Assembly (NCBI RefSeq): GCF_010015585.1
Contig: NW_022985067.1
Span: forward strand, 397,514-461,513
DNA length: 64,000 bases
DNA from: Eremomyces bilateralis CBS 781.70
Lineage: Eukaryota > Ascomycota > Dothideomycetes > Eremomycetales > Eremomycetaceae
Direction: 5' to 3'
Positions 1 through 12,066 of this stretch are shown here, piece after piece. How positions within the stretch are numbered: the stretch's first letter is position 1; the number at the start of each line of letters is the position of its first letter. Made by a program: the position numbers and the translations under genes. The notes under the pieces are model-generated. The model did no database searches and was not told where the DNA came from. It saw nothing but the letters and a program-made list of their open reading frames with translations.

Positions 1-2339
1 CACCTTCCCAATTCCCATATGAACGGGACCAACCATAGCCAACCGCAATAGGCGCTCATGGTAGCGGGCCGTCGTTTGCTAGGGAGTTGAAGATAGTCCT
101 GGTCATTTACCCGTTTGGAGCTTGTGATATCGTCGCGATGTTACATTTCCCGGTCTTGGCGCGCATGGGTTGGGTACATTCCTCGATAGCGATATTGGCC
201 CATCTAGGATTCTAGGTCGGTTTCCCCTGCCAGGTCCCGAGGAGTGGAAGGATTCCCAGCCCCTAGCATAGAGTGATCGACACTCACCCCACCAAGCACG
301 CAAAGATCCTGAGCAATTGCCGCTCCATTATTTGAGGGCGATGCTGCGAGAGATATTGAACGGCAAGGATCTTGATTCTTGAGGTTGTGTTTTCTTGCCA
401 TTTTATTGCTGATGGAGGCTGATGGAGGTGGCGCGGGAGTGGCGTGTCTAAGACATCAAATATCTGCACTACCAAGGAGCTTAATTGCTGAGAAGCTCCT
501 TTATCCGGGTTAAAAATGGTGGCCTAGTGTTTTCCAAGGTTTGTCAGTAGCTGCCCAGTCGCATTCGATGAGAGAGCCTAAGCTAGCGACCTCGATATTA
601 GTGGCGCCGCGGATGAACTCGAACGGTAAAGGTCTTGGGCTTTTGGATAGTTAGTTGGGTGGTTGGAATTCGATGTGGTGAGACCTGGCTAGAATAGACT
701 AAGTCGAACGAAAAGCTTCTCCCGCGGGGCAAGCCAGGATTTAGCCAACCCGCTGTCACTGTGGCTTGGAGGCTAACTCCGAATAGGCAGGAAACTACTT
801 CGACGTGCAGCATCTAGACAATCATTCGCCGGCTGCCAAGGTGTAACGGTGCCATCAAGGCTCGGAGGATATATCGGATTCGCCTTAACTCAACTCCACG
901 CTGAGTCGCTGACCCTGTTGAGATTTCCAGAGGGGATCACGGACGTTTGTCTGCACAAATAGCGTCCGTCGCGATATCAGGGATGTTGAACCAGCCTGGA
1001 AGGTCATAACTAATATCATGATCCTGACGGCTAACATGCACGCCCAGGAAACTCCACTCTTCCACACGCCACTTGTTGACTAGTGCCGCGATAACCTTAT
1101 AATAACCATAATTCCTACAGTAGGAGGAGTTCCTGCGGGTATTAGAATGCCTATCTGATTGGAGCATCGCGATGTTCGATTGTCAAGCGGACCAATCAAG
1201 GCATTGGTATTACTCACCATCCGCTTACATACCTTAGTGCATGCGCAGCACAGCAGACAAGCAATCAACAAGTGATCAGATACAGTTAGATTGTCCGTTG
1301 CTAGGAATCCCCTGGGGTATGGGTAGGATTTAGCGGACTGGCGTTAATCTCGTTAGTGCGGTTGAACTTTTGGACATTACAGCAAACTGAAACATGACTC
1401 GGGTACGAGAAAAATCCAAACCTGAAGGCAATCCTGACATCGATGGTAGCTCTGATGTTGCAGTGGAACCCCATCGGGGCATCGCCAATTCGCCGTCGAT
1501 AAGTTGAGGGACACGGTAATCCGTACGTGCATACCGACATACCCTCTTCCGTATTCCGTAGATGTTGATATGTAGGTGGATGCGACCGAGCAAAGGCATC
1601 AGGGCATCACGGTACCATACGGTAAGCTCATCAATTGATTTGATTGGTTTGATGTCAAGCAGCTCACGAGATTGCAGCTCCACTGCCGCTCCACCACATC
1701 TCATTTGCACATGTGAAATCCTGAAAGTTTGGATGACCTTTTGCCTCCTCACTTCTGGCCTCTGGAAAAAAAGGGTTAAGCTAATTAGATAAATAAGGTA
1801 ATCGAACGGATCCCGCCGTCGAACTTCAGTGATCACTGATCAGGCAAGTGAGTGTGTTGGTAGCGTGGTGTATGATCGGCATGGGCACATTTCGTGGAAA
1901 GGCGATGCTGCGCTTTCGTTTGGATTCATGATCGGGAAGCTGGTGCGGGAGGTGGACAATCGGCACCAAGTCAAGTGAATCCACGCTCGTTGCGACGGGT
2001 GCACGGTTTGGTCTGGCTACAATACAGAAATGCCCGATATCTTAGGGAGAAATCATAATAGGACTGGAAGGAAACAGCGTATGGGGCCGGTACTACGATG
2101 GTTGCACGATGGCCGAAGGTGATGTAAAATTGCCGGTCGCTCCAATACCTAGATGAGGAGATGCTATTTACAAGAACGGTTAGAATAATGGGTATCCAAG
2201 GGTCGCGTCGCCGCCCAGGCGTATCATTATCCACGCTCCACGCTCTACAATTAATGCTCCATGCTCACAGCACATGGCCAAACCGGCTTCCATCCCTGAG
2301 GCAGCCGATGTGTGGCCGGTAACGAGACACCCGAAATAT
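1..2339. other. Gene-free or eroded region upstream of cutinase
   Basis: No gene could be supported here. The longest open stretch is on the minus strand at 1330-1836 (168 codons), with shorter minus-strand stretches at 937-1167, 1080-1271 and 1971-2234 in other frames. None carries a motif I recognise, and they do not join into a convincing spliced protein. Several same-strand fragments in shifting frames would fit a decayed gene, but this is only a possibility. Confidence 0.4.
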
Positions 2340-3195
2340 TTACTTCTCGCCGAAGAGGCTGAAGCCTCCTAAAATCCCACCGCCGCTGGCGCCAAGGCCC
2401 TCGCTGCTGCTGCCGTCGAAGCCACCAGTCGAGCCACCGGTCGACCCGCCGGTCGACCCGCCGGATGAGCCGCCGCTGCTCTGCGCCGCGCGAATGCGGT
2501 CCGCCAGGAAGTTTCCCGCGTCCTCCCCGTCCACACTGTAGGTCAGATGGGCCACGGTGATGATCAAGGTGCCGGAGCAGACGAGGTCGCCGGTGGCGCA
2601 GATGATCTTGAAGTTCTGCGGTGGGATTCCCTTGATCTTGCCGCCGGATTGCAGCTTCTGGGTGTCGCCGAAGGTGACGACGCCGGCGATGCGTTCAACG
2701 ACTTGTGCGGGGGAGCCTTCGATGGCCTCGTGGGTGATGGCGGCACCTTGGCTAGATGACGGTTAGCATGGGGCGAGGTTGGAAGAGCTAGGGTGGGGCG
2801 AACCTGTAGCCACCGGCAACGATGATGGAACCCTCGCAGTTGGCAGCCTTCTGGAGCTTCGCCTTCATGTCACTGACACCAGTGGGGTCACCGCCCGACG
2901 GGAGGAAGTTGGTGGTCAACAACGCTGGGTAGTCGACGCCCTCCACGGCGACGTTCCCCGCGCCGAAGATTTCTTTGAGGGTGTCGGCCGTGTTAGGCCC
3001 GGCGATAAATCCGAAGTTACCCGGCTCGGTCGAACCACGAGCGAAGATGAAAATGATCGGTTTGCAGCCACCATCGGTGAACTCGGTAGCAGTCATGCCG
3101 ACACCACCGAACAACTGACGGGCCTCGACCGGCTCTGCCACCGGGGCTGCGGTGGCGATGCCCGCAAGCAGGGTGAGAATGGAAGCAACCTTCAT
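2340..3195 (-). CDS. Cutinase (secreted serine esterase, CE5)
   Basis: Secreted esterase that hydrolyses the plant polyester cutin and other short esters. The model has two exons, 3195-2804 and 2751-2340, giving 267 residues. A signal peptide (MKVASILTLLAGIATA) is followed by a short pro-region ending near VEARQ. The intron falls inside the catalytic serine codon, and joining restores GGYSQGAA with Ser131. The catalytic Asp lies in CATGDLVCSG and the catalytic His in VAHLTYS, and paired cysteines fit the family. Cutinases are usually about 210-230 residues; this one carries an extra Gly/Ser-rich tail with repeated GGST units (positions 2350-2490). It is transcribed away from the monooxygenase block and need not belong to it. 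Confidence 0.95.
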
Positions 3196-3331
3196 GTTGG
3201 ATAGAAATTATTGCAATAAGACTTGGTTATCAAAGGAATGACTCTAGCGATGCACCGGGCTTAGAAATGAATGGAATGGAAGGTATCGTTCAGGCGGTAC
3301 TAACACTTTAGTCCGGTGGTGCTGCAGTCCC

Positions 3332-3338
3332 CTTTATA
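3332..3338 (-). promoter_or_regulatory. TATA-like box of cutinase
   Basis: TATAAAG on the minus strand about 140 bases upstream of the cutinase start codon. Spacing and strand fit a fungal core promoter, but the call rests on the motif alone. Confidence 0.3.
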
Positions 3339-4728
3339 TCTGCATGTCGACCGGAGTTGCGTGATCGGAATGACGGACGCCTCCCCCAGGTTCTCTCTCC
3401 TCACGTAATTTGCGGAGATATAATCCTCCACGAATGCGGAGTGTGGAGTTCGTCTTCAATCTACTTCATGTGCAAGTATAAAGCGACGAGGGAGGCCATA
3501 GTACCAGAGTGCCTGGGCCAAGAACAACAAGCGTCGTGGATGGGGAACATCGCCCAGTCACCGTTGCTTGATGAGTCTTAACTGGTGAACATCGAATGAG
3601 AAGATTTAAAAGGCATGCCGAAAACATATTACCCAGACTGATATTGAAACGATTCCAGGAAATGATGCACTTCATTGGATGGAACTCGCGTCACGTACCT
3701 CCTGTCCAGAATCCTGCTCGGTATACAGGGTAGAATGAGTAGTTTGCCCCGAGGGTCAGAAAAGCTTCGTCTCCGGCGAAGTCAACTTCGTATATGGATT
3801 GAACGCCGATATACGACGAACCCTATGCAGACACCGAGAAAGACCTCACCCAACGACGGCTTCGGATCATCATCCGCAGCGCTTGGCCACGGTTCGATCG
3901 TGCCGGACGAATGACACCAGGTCTTGGCAGGGCTTAATTTTGCAGCTCCCCCGAATCGGGCAGTTTTACATATATTCTCTGTGCCCTGGCTGACACGGTG
4001 GACATGTGTTGTTGTATGCGGTAATTGACCCAAGCCTTGGAAATTAGTATACGAGTCTTGTGCGACCGGTACGTGGCGACGTCCGACGCCGGCAACCGAG
4101 AGTATATTAGGGCACGCGGCTCGAATTGTCCGCTGGTTCAAGTCTCCGAAACAGTCAAGTTTGAACTTTTGACTTTCTTTGAGAAAAGGAAGAAGGGGAA
4201 GACGGAATGACTGTAATGACACTGTGCTGCGCAATGTACGGAATAGGTACTTGGTATGGAAGAGAAGCGACAAACTGTCAATCTATACGTGTTGTTCAAC
4301 GCGGCAATATATTAAACGGAACGTGATACCGACACGACATGGGCAAGCTAGGTGCTCTCTAAGTCCCGATTGCCTCTTCTCCTTCATAAGCTTGGTGTCA
4401 GCCTGTGCTGCGCGTCCTGAAGAAACCCCGTTTAAGTTAGCGTTCTATTGGGGGTTCTTAATTATTTAATTACCTTACTATGTAATTCTAATAAGTTCGG
4501 TTAAACATGTGAGGCTAATGGGATCATTAGGGGGGAGAGAGAGATTCATACTCCCGTCAGCCGTCAGGTCTCTCTGCGAGGCTCATGTGGGGAACTACCT
4601 AGGCTGACTAATTACATGCGTTGGTGCCTTGTGGCCTTGTGCACCATTTTTCTATCTTCCTTCTTCTAACTGACACGGTCTGGATGCGCAAGGTCTGCGA
4701 TTACCAAGTTCCATTAATCTAAACTGAA

Positions 4729-4744
4729 GAGAGAGAGAGAGAGA
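4729..4744. repeat. (GA)8 microsatellite
   Basis: Eight uninterrupted GA dinucleotides between a short purine run on either side, in non-coding DNA. Confidence 0.9.
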
Positions 4745-5300
4745 AGAAATCTCCCGGCACCTTTGTGCGCGAGATAGCGACTCTCCTCTCCAATGCCCTA
4801 CTGCTGTGTTACCATGTTTGTTTGCTTCTCTGATATAATCCACCAGCCACGTCTTCAGCCACAACCAAGGGAACAGGCCGCAGGCCTGGGACCATAACAC
4901 TAACCTCTAATTATATCTGCTTCTAACATAGGAAATTATTATAACTGTGGTATGGGGATAAGATGGTCAGTTTGCTGGACGTCTCTGTTCCTCTAGCTTC
5001 TGTTCTAGAGTGACACTGCTCTTACTCGGGCACAGCGTCGGAGGGATCATTAGGACTTTAGGAGTAACTCGAGGCAAAATTCAGGGCTTATCTTGATTAT
5101 TACTCAACCGAAGGTTCCGTTACTTGGTCACGTGGTACTATATAATCAAGAGCCCCTGTAAAATAAAATATTAAAATAGGGGTGGACCCGAAGTGGACGC
5201 TGACATGTGAAGGAGGAAAGCTGGAAAGGCAATCAAGAGTATCCTCCCTCTGCGCTGTACAATTTGCTATACGCTTGAATATCTGCCCAAATCAGAATTC

Positions 5301-7514
5301 TCAAATCTCAAATGGCACATCCTCATTCCTTAAATATGGCGCTAGTCTCGCGTTCATGTCGCTCCCTGTCAAGGCTCCAATCTGTGCCAGATACTCCGCC
5401 TCGACCCTCCCGTTTCCCAAAAACGCGAACATATTCGAGTTCCAATACCGCATGTTATAATGCTCGTACCGTGGCTCCATCATCGTTTTCACATAATGCA
5501 GCGCCGACCCGGCCCAGATCCACAGCTTTCCTCCGCTGATATTGTTCTTGTACCACGACTTACAGTGCGCGTTCCATACTGAACCCTGATGCCAGGCATC
5601 GATGTGCTCGTACAACTGAGTTACCGCCTCGTCCTTCACCTCCAGCGCACGTATGCCATCTCCCTGGATCTTCTTAGCACACTTGAGGATATACTCGATG
5701 GAGATCTCATGTGCCGGTAATGCGGTGCCAGACGCCCACTGTCCGCGCACGCCATTGACAATAAAGTAATTCGGGAATTTAGGGACGGTAACGGATAGGT
5801 ACACTCGTGGCTCGGGGGTGAACGCATCCGACATTTTTATGCCGTTAACGCCGCGTACCTCGAAGCGCGGGATGAAGGCAAGATTAAAACCCGTCGCGCA
5901 GGCGAGGATATCGACTTCGTGCAGCTGACCGCTGGAGTCGATGATACCGTTGGGTACCACTTGCGCGATCTCTTTGTGCACGGTAGTCACGTTGGGTTTG
6001 ACGAGGGCTTCCAGGTAGCCGTCGCCGGGGGTGATGCGGCGACACCCCGGTGGCCAGCTCGGGACGAGACGCTTCTTCAGATCTTCGTGGCCGGGGCCGA
6101 TACGTTTGAGCATTTCCGCTTTCATGGTCTTTTGGGCGGCTTGCGATTCTGGAGAGCCGTCGATGAAGATGTCGAAGAGCTTGTTGACTGTACCTTCGAG
6201 ATTGCGGCGGTACTCGAGATGGTAGTCAGGGTCGGTTCGGAAGCTCTCTTTTTCTTCTTCGGAATAGAAATGCTGGCCGTGGGGGACGTTGGAGGAGTGT
6301 CCATCGTCGGTCTTCTTGCGATCTTCGTCGAGGATGCTGCCGGCTACTGGGGGAGATATCCTACGTTTCTTAGAACGATGCGTAACCACAGGTTTAAAAA
6401 GGCCGCTTACCATGTTACTGAGCGCATAAAACATGTCAAATGTGAAGCAGCTGCGAATACTAGTCAGTACTGGGCAGAAGGCAATTATGGATCATCGACA
6501 ACTTACTCCTCTGAATCTGTGGCACCATTTGAATAGCTGACGATCCAGTTCCAACCACAGCTACTCTTTTGCCGGTCCAATCAACCTCTAAACGGCAATT
6601 CATTAGTCCGGGGTGAGGTAAAGGGGCAGAGACAAGGGCAACCAACCTGGATCCCAATTGGCGCTGTGCATCAGAGTTCCCTTAAAACTGTGAAGACCTT
6701 CAATGTCAGGCCCTAGAGAATTCGTCAGCTATCGCATCTTCAACTTGGTATGATCTTGAGAACACACACATTTCCAGTGGTTCAAGAACCCAGTTCCATT
6801 GATAAAGACATGACACCAGTCCTGGGTGATCTTTCCATTTGATTCGACTTCAACGTTGTCTTCAGAAATATATGGTTAGAAACTCAGGAGTATTCTGCAT
6901 GTATGTTAGGAAAAGAGCTTACAGATTCCTTTCTCTTCCCTCCACCTAGCACTCAGAATTCGCGAATTGAGCTGGACATTTGGCATCAGTCCGTGTTTCT
7001 GGGCAAAGTCCTCGAAATACTGTCGAATCTCCGGGGCATATGCATAGAAGCTGGACCAATTGGGGTTTGGCTCGAAGCTGTACGTGTAGGCATGCGCAGG
7101 TCTGGCGAACTCATTAGGGACTGTTTTATTCTAGAACCACGAAGGCGTCTATCCTTACACATCGCATGCACAACCAGGGTAGCGATTCTCGTACCTGAAT
7201 CATGATCTGTTAGTCTGTGAGGAATAGCTCCGGAGTTTCGTGAGGTTTGCATACCAAGTGCCACCAACTTCCGGGTTCCTAGTAGAAAATAGGAAAATCA
7301 GCAAACTCTAACTTTTCCGACGGTTTTGGGAGATCAATCACTTCTCGTAGCAAACAAGGTCGTAGTTGATGAACTTCATGTGCTTCATCTTATAAGCAAC
7401 GCACAAGCCAGCGGCTCCCGCTCCAGCGCAGATGACGCGAAGGTATCCAGGTTGAGAGTGCCATTGCTCTGGCACGCTGTATGGCTGGTCGTCAATAGGG
7501 GCTGAGGAACCCAT
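5301..7514 (-). CDS. FAD/NADPH Baeyer-Villiger-type monooxygenase
   Basis: Flavoprotein monooxygenase expected to insert oxygen next to a ketone, giving an ester or lactone. Nine exons: 7514-7342, 7278-7255, 7194-7159, 7101-6923, 6859-6770, 6712-6647, 6587-6507, 6450-6411, 6360-5301; 582 residues. The FAD Rossmann motif GAGAAG is at residues 31-36, then the VGGTWYENRYPGCACDVPAH stretch typical of the class. The Baeyer-Villiger fingerprint FKGTLMHSANW is at 177-187, the NADPH Rossmann motif GTGSSA at 202-207, and ATGFN lies towards the C-terminus. Three very short exons (24, 36 and 40 nt) are needed; each restores a conserved motif in frame. The gene is divergent from the SDR at 8467, with about 950 bp of shared upstream DNA. 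Substrate is unknown. Confidence 0.93.
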
Positions 7515-8466
7515 TTTTGAATGACGGATGTCTTATTTTTATGCAACGGAACACATGATGGACGAGACTGGGTACCTTAAGCTCTGGTACAACGATTTCT
7601 TCGCTCGGCAGAGGAGTCGTTTGAACTGCGAATGCCGTCGGCTTCGTTTTTGAAATGAATGGGACGCGATTGATCTATACAAACGGAAGATCTTTTCCTA
7701 AGCTACTCGGCTTTATAACGAAACAACACCTCGGGCATAATACGATCCACAGCAGCCGCGTAGTCGTCCGTAACAGTGCTTCTAGGCCATTCGCCATCTT
7801 GCATAGATCGCAGCTAATCTAAGTGGGTTTGATAATCAGAAAATGGTGACTCCTGCCCGCAGCGGAGATTCTGGGCTGTTCAGTCGCTTCGGTAGAGATA
7901 GGACTAGTTTTGACGGAAATAAAGTTATAGAGAGCAGTCTAGCGTACCGCATTTCTCTACCTTCCCACATTCTTCTCGCTAGCTTGAGACCCAATAGACT
8001 TCCAATTGGTCAATACACATCTTTGAAGAGTGAAGGGTGGATGTGAAGCTACCTACTGCAGGGGTCCAGGTCCTGCCATCTTCCCCAGGATTTGGCCCCC
8101 CATTCCCGTCACACGGGTTAGTAGACCCACTATCCCGCGGGGTCTGGTTCTACCTCCGGATAACCTACTCCGTAACTCATCGTGAATCACTAAATGGTGA
8201 CACACGGAAGTTGGAGAATTGATGATCTCTCCCCTCACATACTCGCCCTGGAAAGTAGAAATAAGTTCTAGTTAGCTCCATAGCCTCGGTCATTGAATAT
8301 TTTGCCTAGCATTTATCTCTATAGTTGATACTTCTGCTCTACTGACTCGGCATGTCGCCTATCAATCCGCCGTAAATCATCTTTATAATTGTCTTGACTT
8401 AGACAGCTTCTTACCCCGGTCTATCTGATTCTTCCTTTACTGAATTCACTGAATTGATCAAACATC
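7515..8466. other. Divergent promoter region (monooxygenase / SDR)
   Basis: About 950 bp between two divergent start codons. No gene recognised. It is the likely shared regulatory region of the monooxygenase and the short-chain dehydrogenase; no specific site can be named with confidence. Confidence 0.5.
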
Positions 8467-9677
8467 ATGGCCACGATTACAGAACCTCTCCCTCCAGCTC
8501 ATACGATTGCTACTGTCCGCTCTAGTAGGCTTGCTCCTGGGGTTGCTTTAGTTACCGGCGGAGCCCGTGGCCTCGGCAATGCCATAGCCGTTTCGTTTGC
8601 GAAAGAGGGCGCACGCGGTGTTGCACTTGTTGATATTCAAGACGAAGCGACATTCGCGATAGGAAAAGCAGCGGTTGAGGCGTTCGGAACGAAGGTGAGC
8701 ATATTTATGAGGCTATCTTCCTGTGTACTCTTTTCCAAAGTACATTCAGGAATTTCGTATTGGCTAACCTTGGGACCTGTTGATGATAAAAGTGTATCGC
8801 CATCCGTGCAGATGTTACGAAAGAGGCCGATGTAGAGCGTGCAGTTGACCAAGTCGTTAAAGAGTTCGGACGACTGGATTATGCTGCGTATGTGTGTCCT
8901 GCCTTTCCCTACGAATGTTCTGGAATTTCGTTGCCACATTACTTCATTGAACGTTCAGAGAATTGGCCTGATATGGTGAATATGCACAGCAATTTTGCAG
9001 GTGTGATCGGACCAGCCACAGATATCACGGAGACACCCCTCGAGAAGTTCGCTCAGTGCATGTCAGTGAATTCAACGGGGGTCTTCTTGTGCACAAAGCA
9101 TGAGCTGCGGGTGATGAAGGGTCAGAATCCGAGTCCAGACACGTAGGTGATAGCATTCGTTGGTCGTTCCTGCGCCGCGACACCCTGTACTAACCATCGA
9201 TCACACATCTAGAGAATCCGGAAGAATGCAGCAGCGAGGATCGATAGTAAACTGTGCGAGCGTCAACTCTCTAATGAGTATGCAAGGTGTGGCTGCGTAT
9301 ACTGCCAGCAAGCACGCCGTGAACGGGATTACGAAGACTGTCCGTATTTATTTTCTCGTTTCGACCTCTTTCCGGCTGACTTTGCCAAACAGGCAGCACT
9401 TGAAGCTCGCGCCCACTCCATCCGTGTGAACGCAGTATCGCCTGGCTTCCTACTTACCCCTATGATTACAGCCCGTATGGCCGATCCGAGCGCCGGACTG
9501 GATGAAAAGAGTGACGATAGATTGTGGGAAAGGCTTGAAGCGCGGCAAGGGCGGCGGGCGGATTTTGTAGAGATTGGTGATGCCGTGGTGATGCTAAGTA
9601 CACCAAGAATGAGCTTGATAAATGGCGTGAACTTGATGGCGGATGGGGGATTTACGATTAACGAAGGGTTCCAATGA
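8467..9677 (+). CDS. Short-chain dehydrogenase/reductase (SDR)
   Basis: Classical SDR oxidoreductase acting on an alcohol or ketone with NAD(P). Five exons: 8467-8694, 8793-8887, 8990-9142, 9213-9339, 9393-9677; 295 residues. The cofactor motif TGGARGLG lies near residue 30. The joined exon 2/3 gives AANFAGV, a variant of the NNAG motif. The active site YTASK is followed by the RVNAVSPG segment, and the end MADGGFTI is typical of the family. The donor of intron 4 (GTCCGT) is weak but gives ITKTAALEARAHSIRVN in frame. It sits tail to tail with the bZIP gene and divergent from the monooxygenase, so it may act on that enzyme's substrate or product; this is inference. Confidence 0.92.
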
Positions 9678-9812
9678 GCTGATATGCCTCGGAGCGAGCT
9701 ACGTTTAATCATAACTATTCGTGTGGATTGAACCGATTAGGTAGTCTATTAAGACCTTGTAAAGCGGTTGAGAGATGACGACAATGAGCAATACATTGGA
9801 TCATGATGTCCA

Positions 9813-11430
9813 TTATCGGGCCGCAACCAGCGTACTCTTCGCGTGTAATGCCACATTCATATACTCCTTAACAGTCTCCGTCGTGAAAGGTAGCGGCAGC
9901 TGCGACTTCTGTACAAATGGTAGGTTCTTCGGCCGGTACTTGCTCTCAGCATTGGCGTCATAGAGAGCGGGATATTGATCAAAGAACCTGGGATCCAGCT
10001 TGAAGCGGTGGATTGGGTGTTCAATCGAAGCATTCTTCGAGGATGCCATGCTCTGCAGCAGTCTCATTACCGTAAGCTCTTGCTGGCTCTGGCTATCCAT
10101 GGGTCCAAAAACCAACGTTCGCTCCACAAGCTCCATCAGGTTGTAGCCATAGCCTTTGCCTATGGGCAGAGAAAGCCCCGGATGAGACTCGTCAAAGATG
10201 GTTCGGTGGTCTTCGATCTCGACAACAAATGCATTCGTCATGTCGCATATGACTTGGTCAACATCGTAAAATTCGTAATTGAGAATCAGCAGGTCACGTA
10301 AGCCTGGATGTGGCACCCAGTCGAGGATACAGGGGTATTTCGGCCGGGAAAGCTGGACCAGAGTAGGCGTATTACCAGGTGGTATTTGAGTTGCGGCTTC
10401 ATGACTGTTGCTGGTCTGCCACCAGAGAACACGGGTTGCGAGTGGTGTTGACTGGGTTACATCGAACCAATATTTTAACGATGGCCAACCGTGCTCGAGA
10501 AACGCGGACCACATGCTGTCTACAACTTGCGGCATACTACAAGGCATTAACGGCTCTAGATCATCAAATGGTGAGGAAATGAAGCGCTAGATCGCTGACC
10601 TTGAAACGCCTTCGAGTGCCCCTCCCAGTCGGAGAAGTCCATGTATATGACCAAGATGTTGAGACAAAGTCGAGCCAGAGTAAACGTGGAGCTTGGGTCC
10701 GAGATGAGGCCCCAGAAAGAGGTCGGGCATTGCCTCAGTATGTTTGCTGCCATTGAACATTGTATCCATAGAGACCAGCATTTTGTCAGACTGGCCAGGA
10801 ATAGGATTTCTATCAGTTGCCTCAGCTCCAACGTTGGTGCTTGGATTGATCAACTTCAACTCGGTACCATTGAAATGTTCTCGCTCCTGGTTCATGGATA
10901 TTGATTCGGTGGAACTAGTCTGTGGAGATTGAGTGCATGTCTGTGGGCTATTCCTCCAGAGGTGATAAGCTTGGTCATCAAACACGCAGGAGTCCATCTG
11001 GTTGGCAACGTCTTCACAATCCTGCTCCACCTCATCTACCACCGTCAGCGAGGCTCAAGGTTAGATGTTGAGATTAACCTACCACGATCATCCAACACTA
11101 CCTTGATTTGTTCCCCCAACTGTGTTGCAGTCGCAGAGAGGCTTGCAAGCTTCTTGCGCGTGTCGAGGAGCGCATGCCGCAGCCTAGAGTTTGTGTTCAG
11201 AAGTTCAGTAACCCTGGCGCTGTCATTTCCTTTCGTGACAGTAGCGAGTTCCTGCTCTAGCTGGTGTATACGCGCAGCTTTTCGCTCACGAACAGCCTTC
11301 TGCGACAGTCTATTTCTTAGTCGCCTTGCCTATGGTCAGCATGCACCCCAAGGCGCTTGTACAAGGCGCATACCTCTGATCTTCGCGCCTTTTCTCCATG
11401 GTCCTTCTTTGCACGGTTCTTTGGGGGCAT
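9813..11430 (-). CDS. bZIP transcription factor with DUF3425 domain
   Basis: Putative nuclear regulator. Exon 1 (11430-11374) and exon 2 (11329-11083) encode a basic region with ARRLRNRLSQKAVRERK and a leucine-zipper heptad, followed by exon 3 (11035-10868), exon 4 (10746-10600) and exon 5 (10555-9813); 453 residues in total. The last exon carries the C-terminal fold of DUF3425 bZIP proteins (LSRPKYPCILDWVPHPGLRD). The exon 3/4 join has a poor donor (GTACCG); it is chosen because the open frame must change between about 10860 and 10750 and this join is the one I found that closes it. The gene lies between the SDR and an MFS transporter, so it is a good candidate local regulator. Confidence 0.85.
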
Positions 11431-12066
11431 TGTCTTACGACTTACAGTTCTTCGGCTCACACAATCTGTCGCGCAGATTGTAGAAATGAGGAGGGATCGA
11501 TTCTCCTGCCAAGCAATTCCAGCTTGTCTACTCTCCATTCCCCAGGCCGAGCCGCCCCGAGGGGACGGAATTTGCGGGGTATGCGGGGTACGCTACGGCC
11601 CACCTGGGCGGGTCAAATGCTAGCTTGGGTAAGGGGGGAAACGGCAGCTAGCCTTCATTTAGTTAGGTCATTACCAAGAGAAGTACATCCATCATCCGGT
11701 GTTAACTCCCAGGGGTGATAATCTGCAGACTGTAGGATAGGATTCGCCGATACTTGGCAATGGATCTCCCAGCTGCATTCTGCAAAAGTACGAGTAAGTA
11801 GAAATAGTGTCAAGAGTTCAGGGATGGCGACACGAGTGGCTAGTCGAGGAGACCAGAACCCCAGTCTCACCCCATGGGGAGGGAGGCTCTGTGAATCATC
11901 TTTGGGTGACACACCACTAACTCTCAAGCTGTACTCAAGCATCTGGCCTACCATGCTCTCTTGGCCACTCAATTCGTTTCGATCAACATGCCAGGAGAAT
12001 GGGGATAAAGTACGTTAGGTCACCAACTGTTTGCCTGGATTCATCACCACCTGAGTCCTCAACACC
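11431..12066. other. Divergent promoter region (bZIP / MFS transporter)
   Basis: 636 bp between the divergent starts of the bZIP factor and the sugar-porter family transporter. No coding signal recognised; likely holds both promoters. Confidence 0.5.

Larger units (their letters stand above)
3196..5300. other. 2.1-kb gene-free stretch
   Basis: Holds the cutinase 5' region and the DNA beyond the 3' end of the monooxygenase. Open stretches (for example minus 3782-4273) show no recognisable domain or splice pattern. A (GA)n microsatellite lies at 4729-4744. I see nothing else supportable. Confidence 0.5.

Noticed and set aside
1330-1836. 168-codon minus-strand frame containing TDYRVPQLI, reminiscent of queuosine-salvage (DUF2419) proteins
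   Set aside because: Only a few residues match; the surrounding sequence does not fit and no exons extend the similarity.
4125-4142. GGTTCAAGTC resembling a tRNA B box
   Set aside because: No matching A box at the right distance and no cloverleaf pairing could be drawn.
7111-7159. Upstream acceptor (AACAG at 7121) for the monooxygenase intron
   Set aside because: It brings a stop into frame; the acceptor GCCAG at 7102 restores CDVPAHAYTYSFEP instead.
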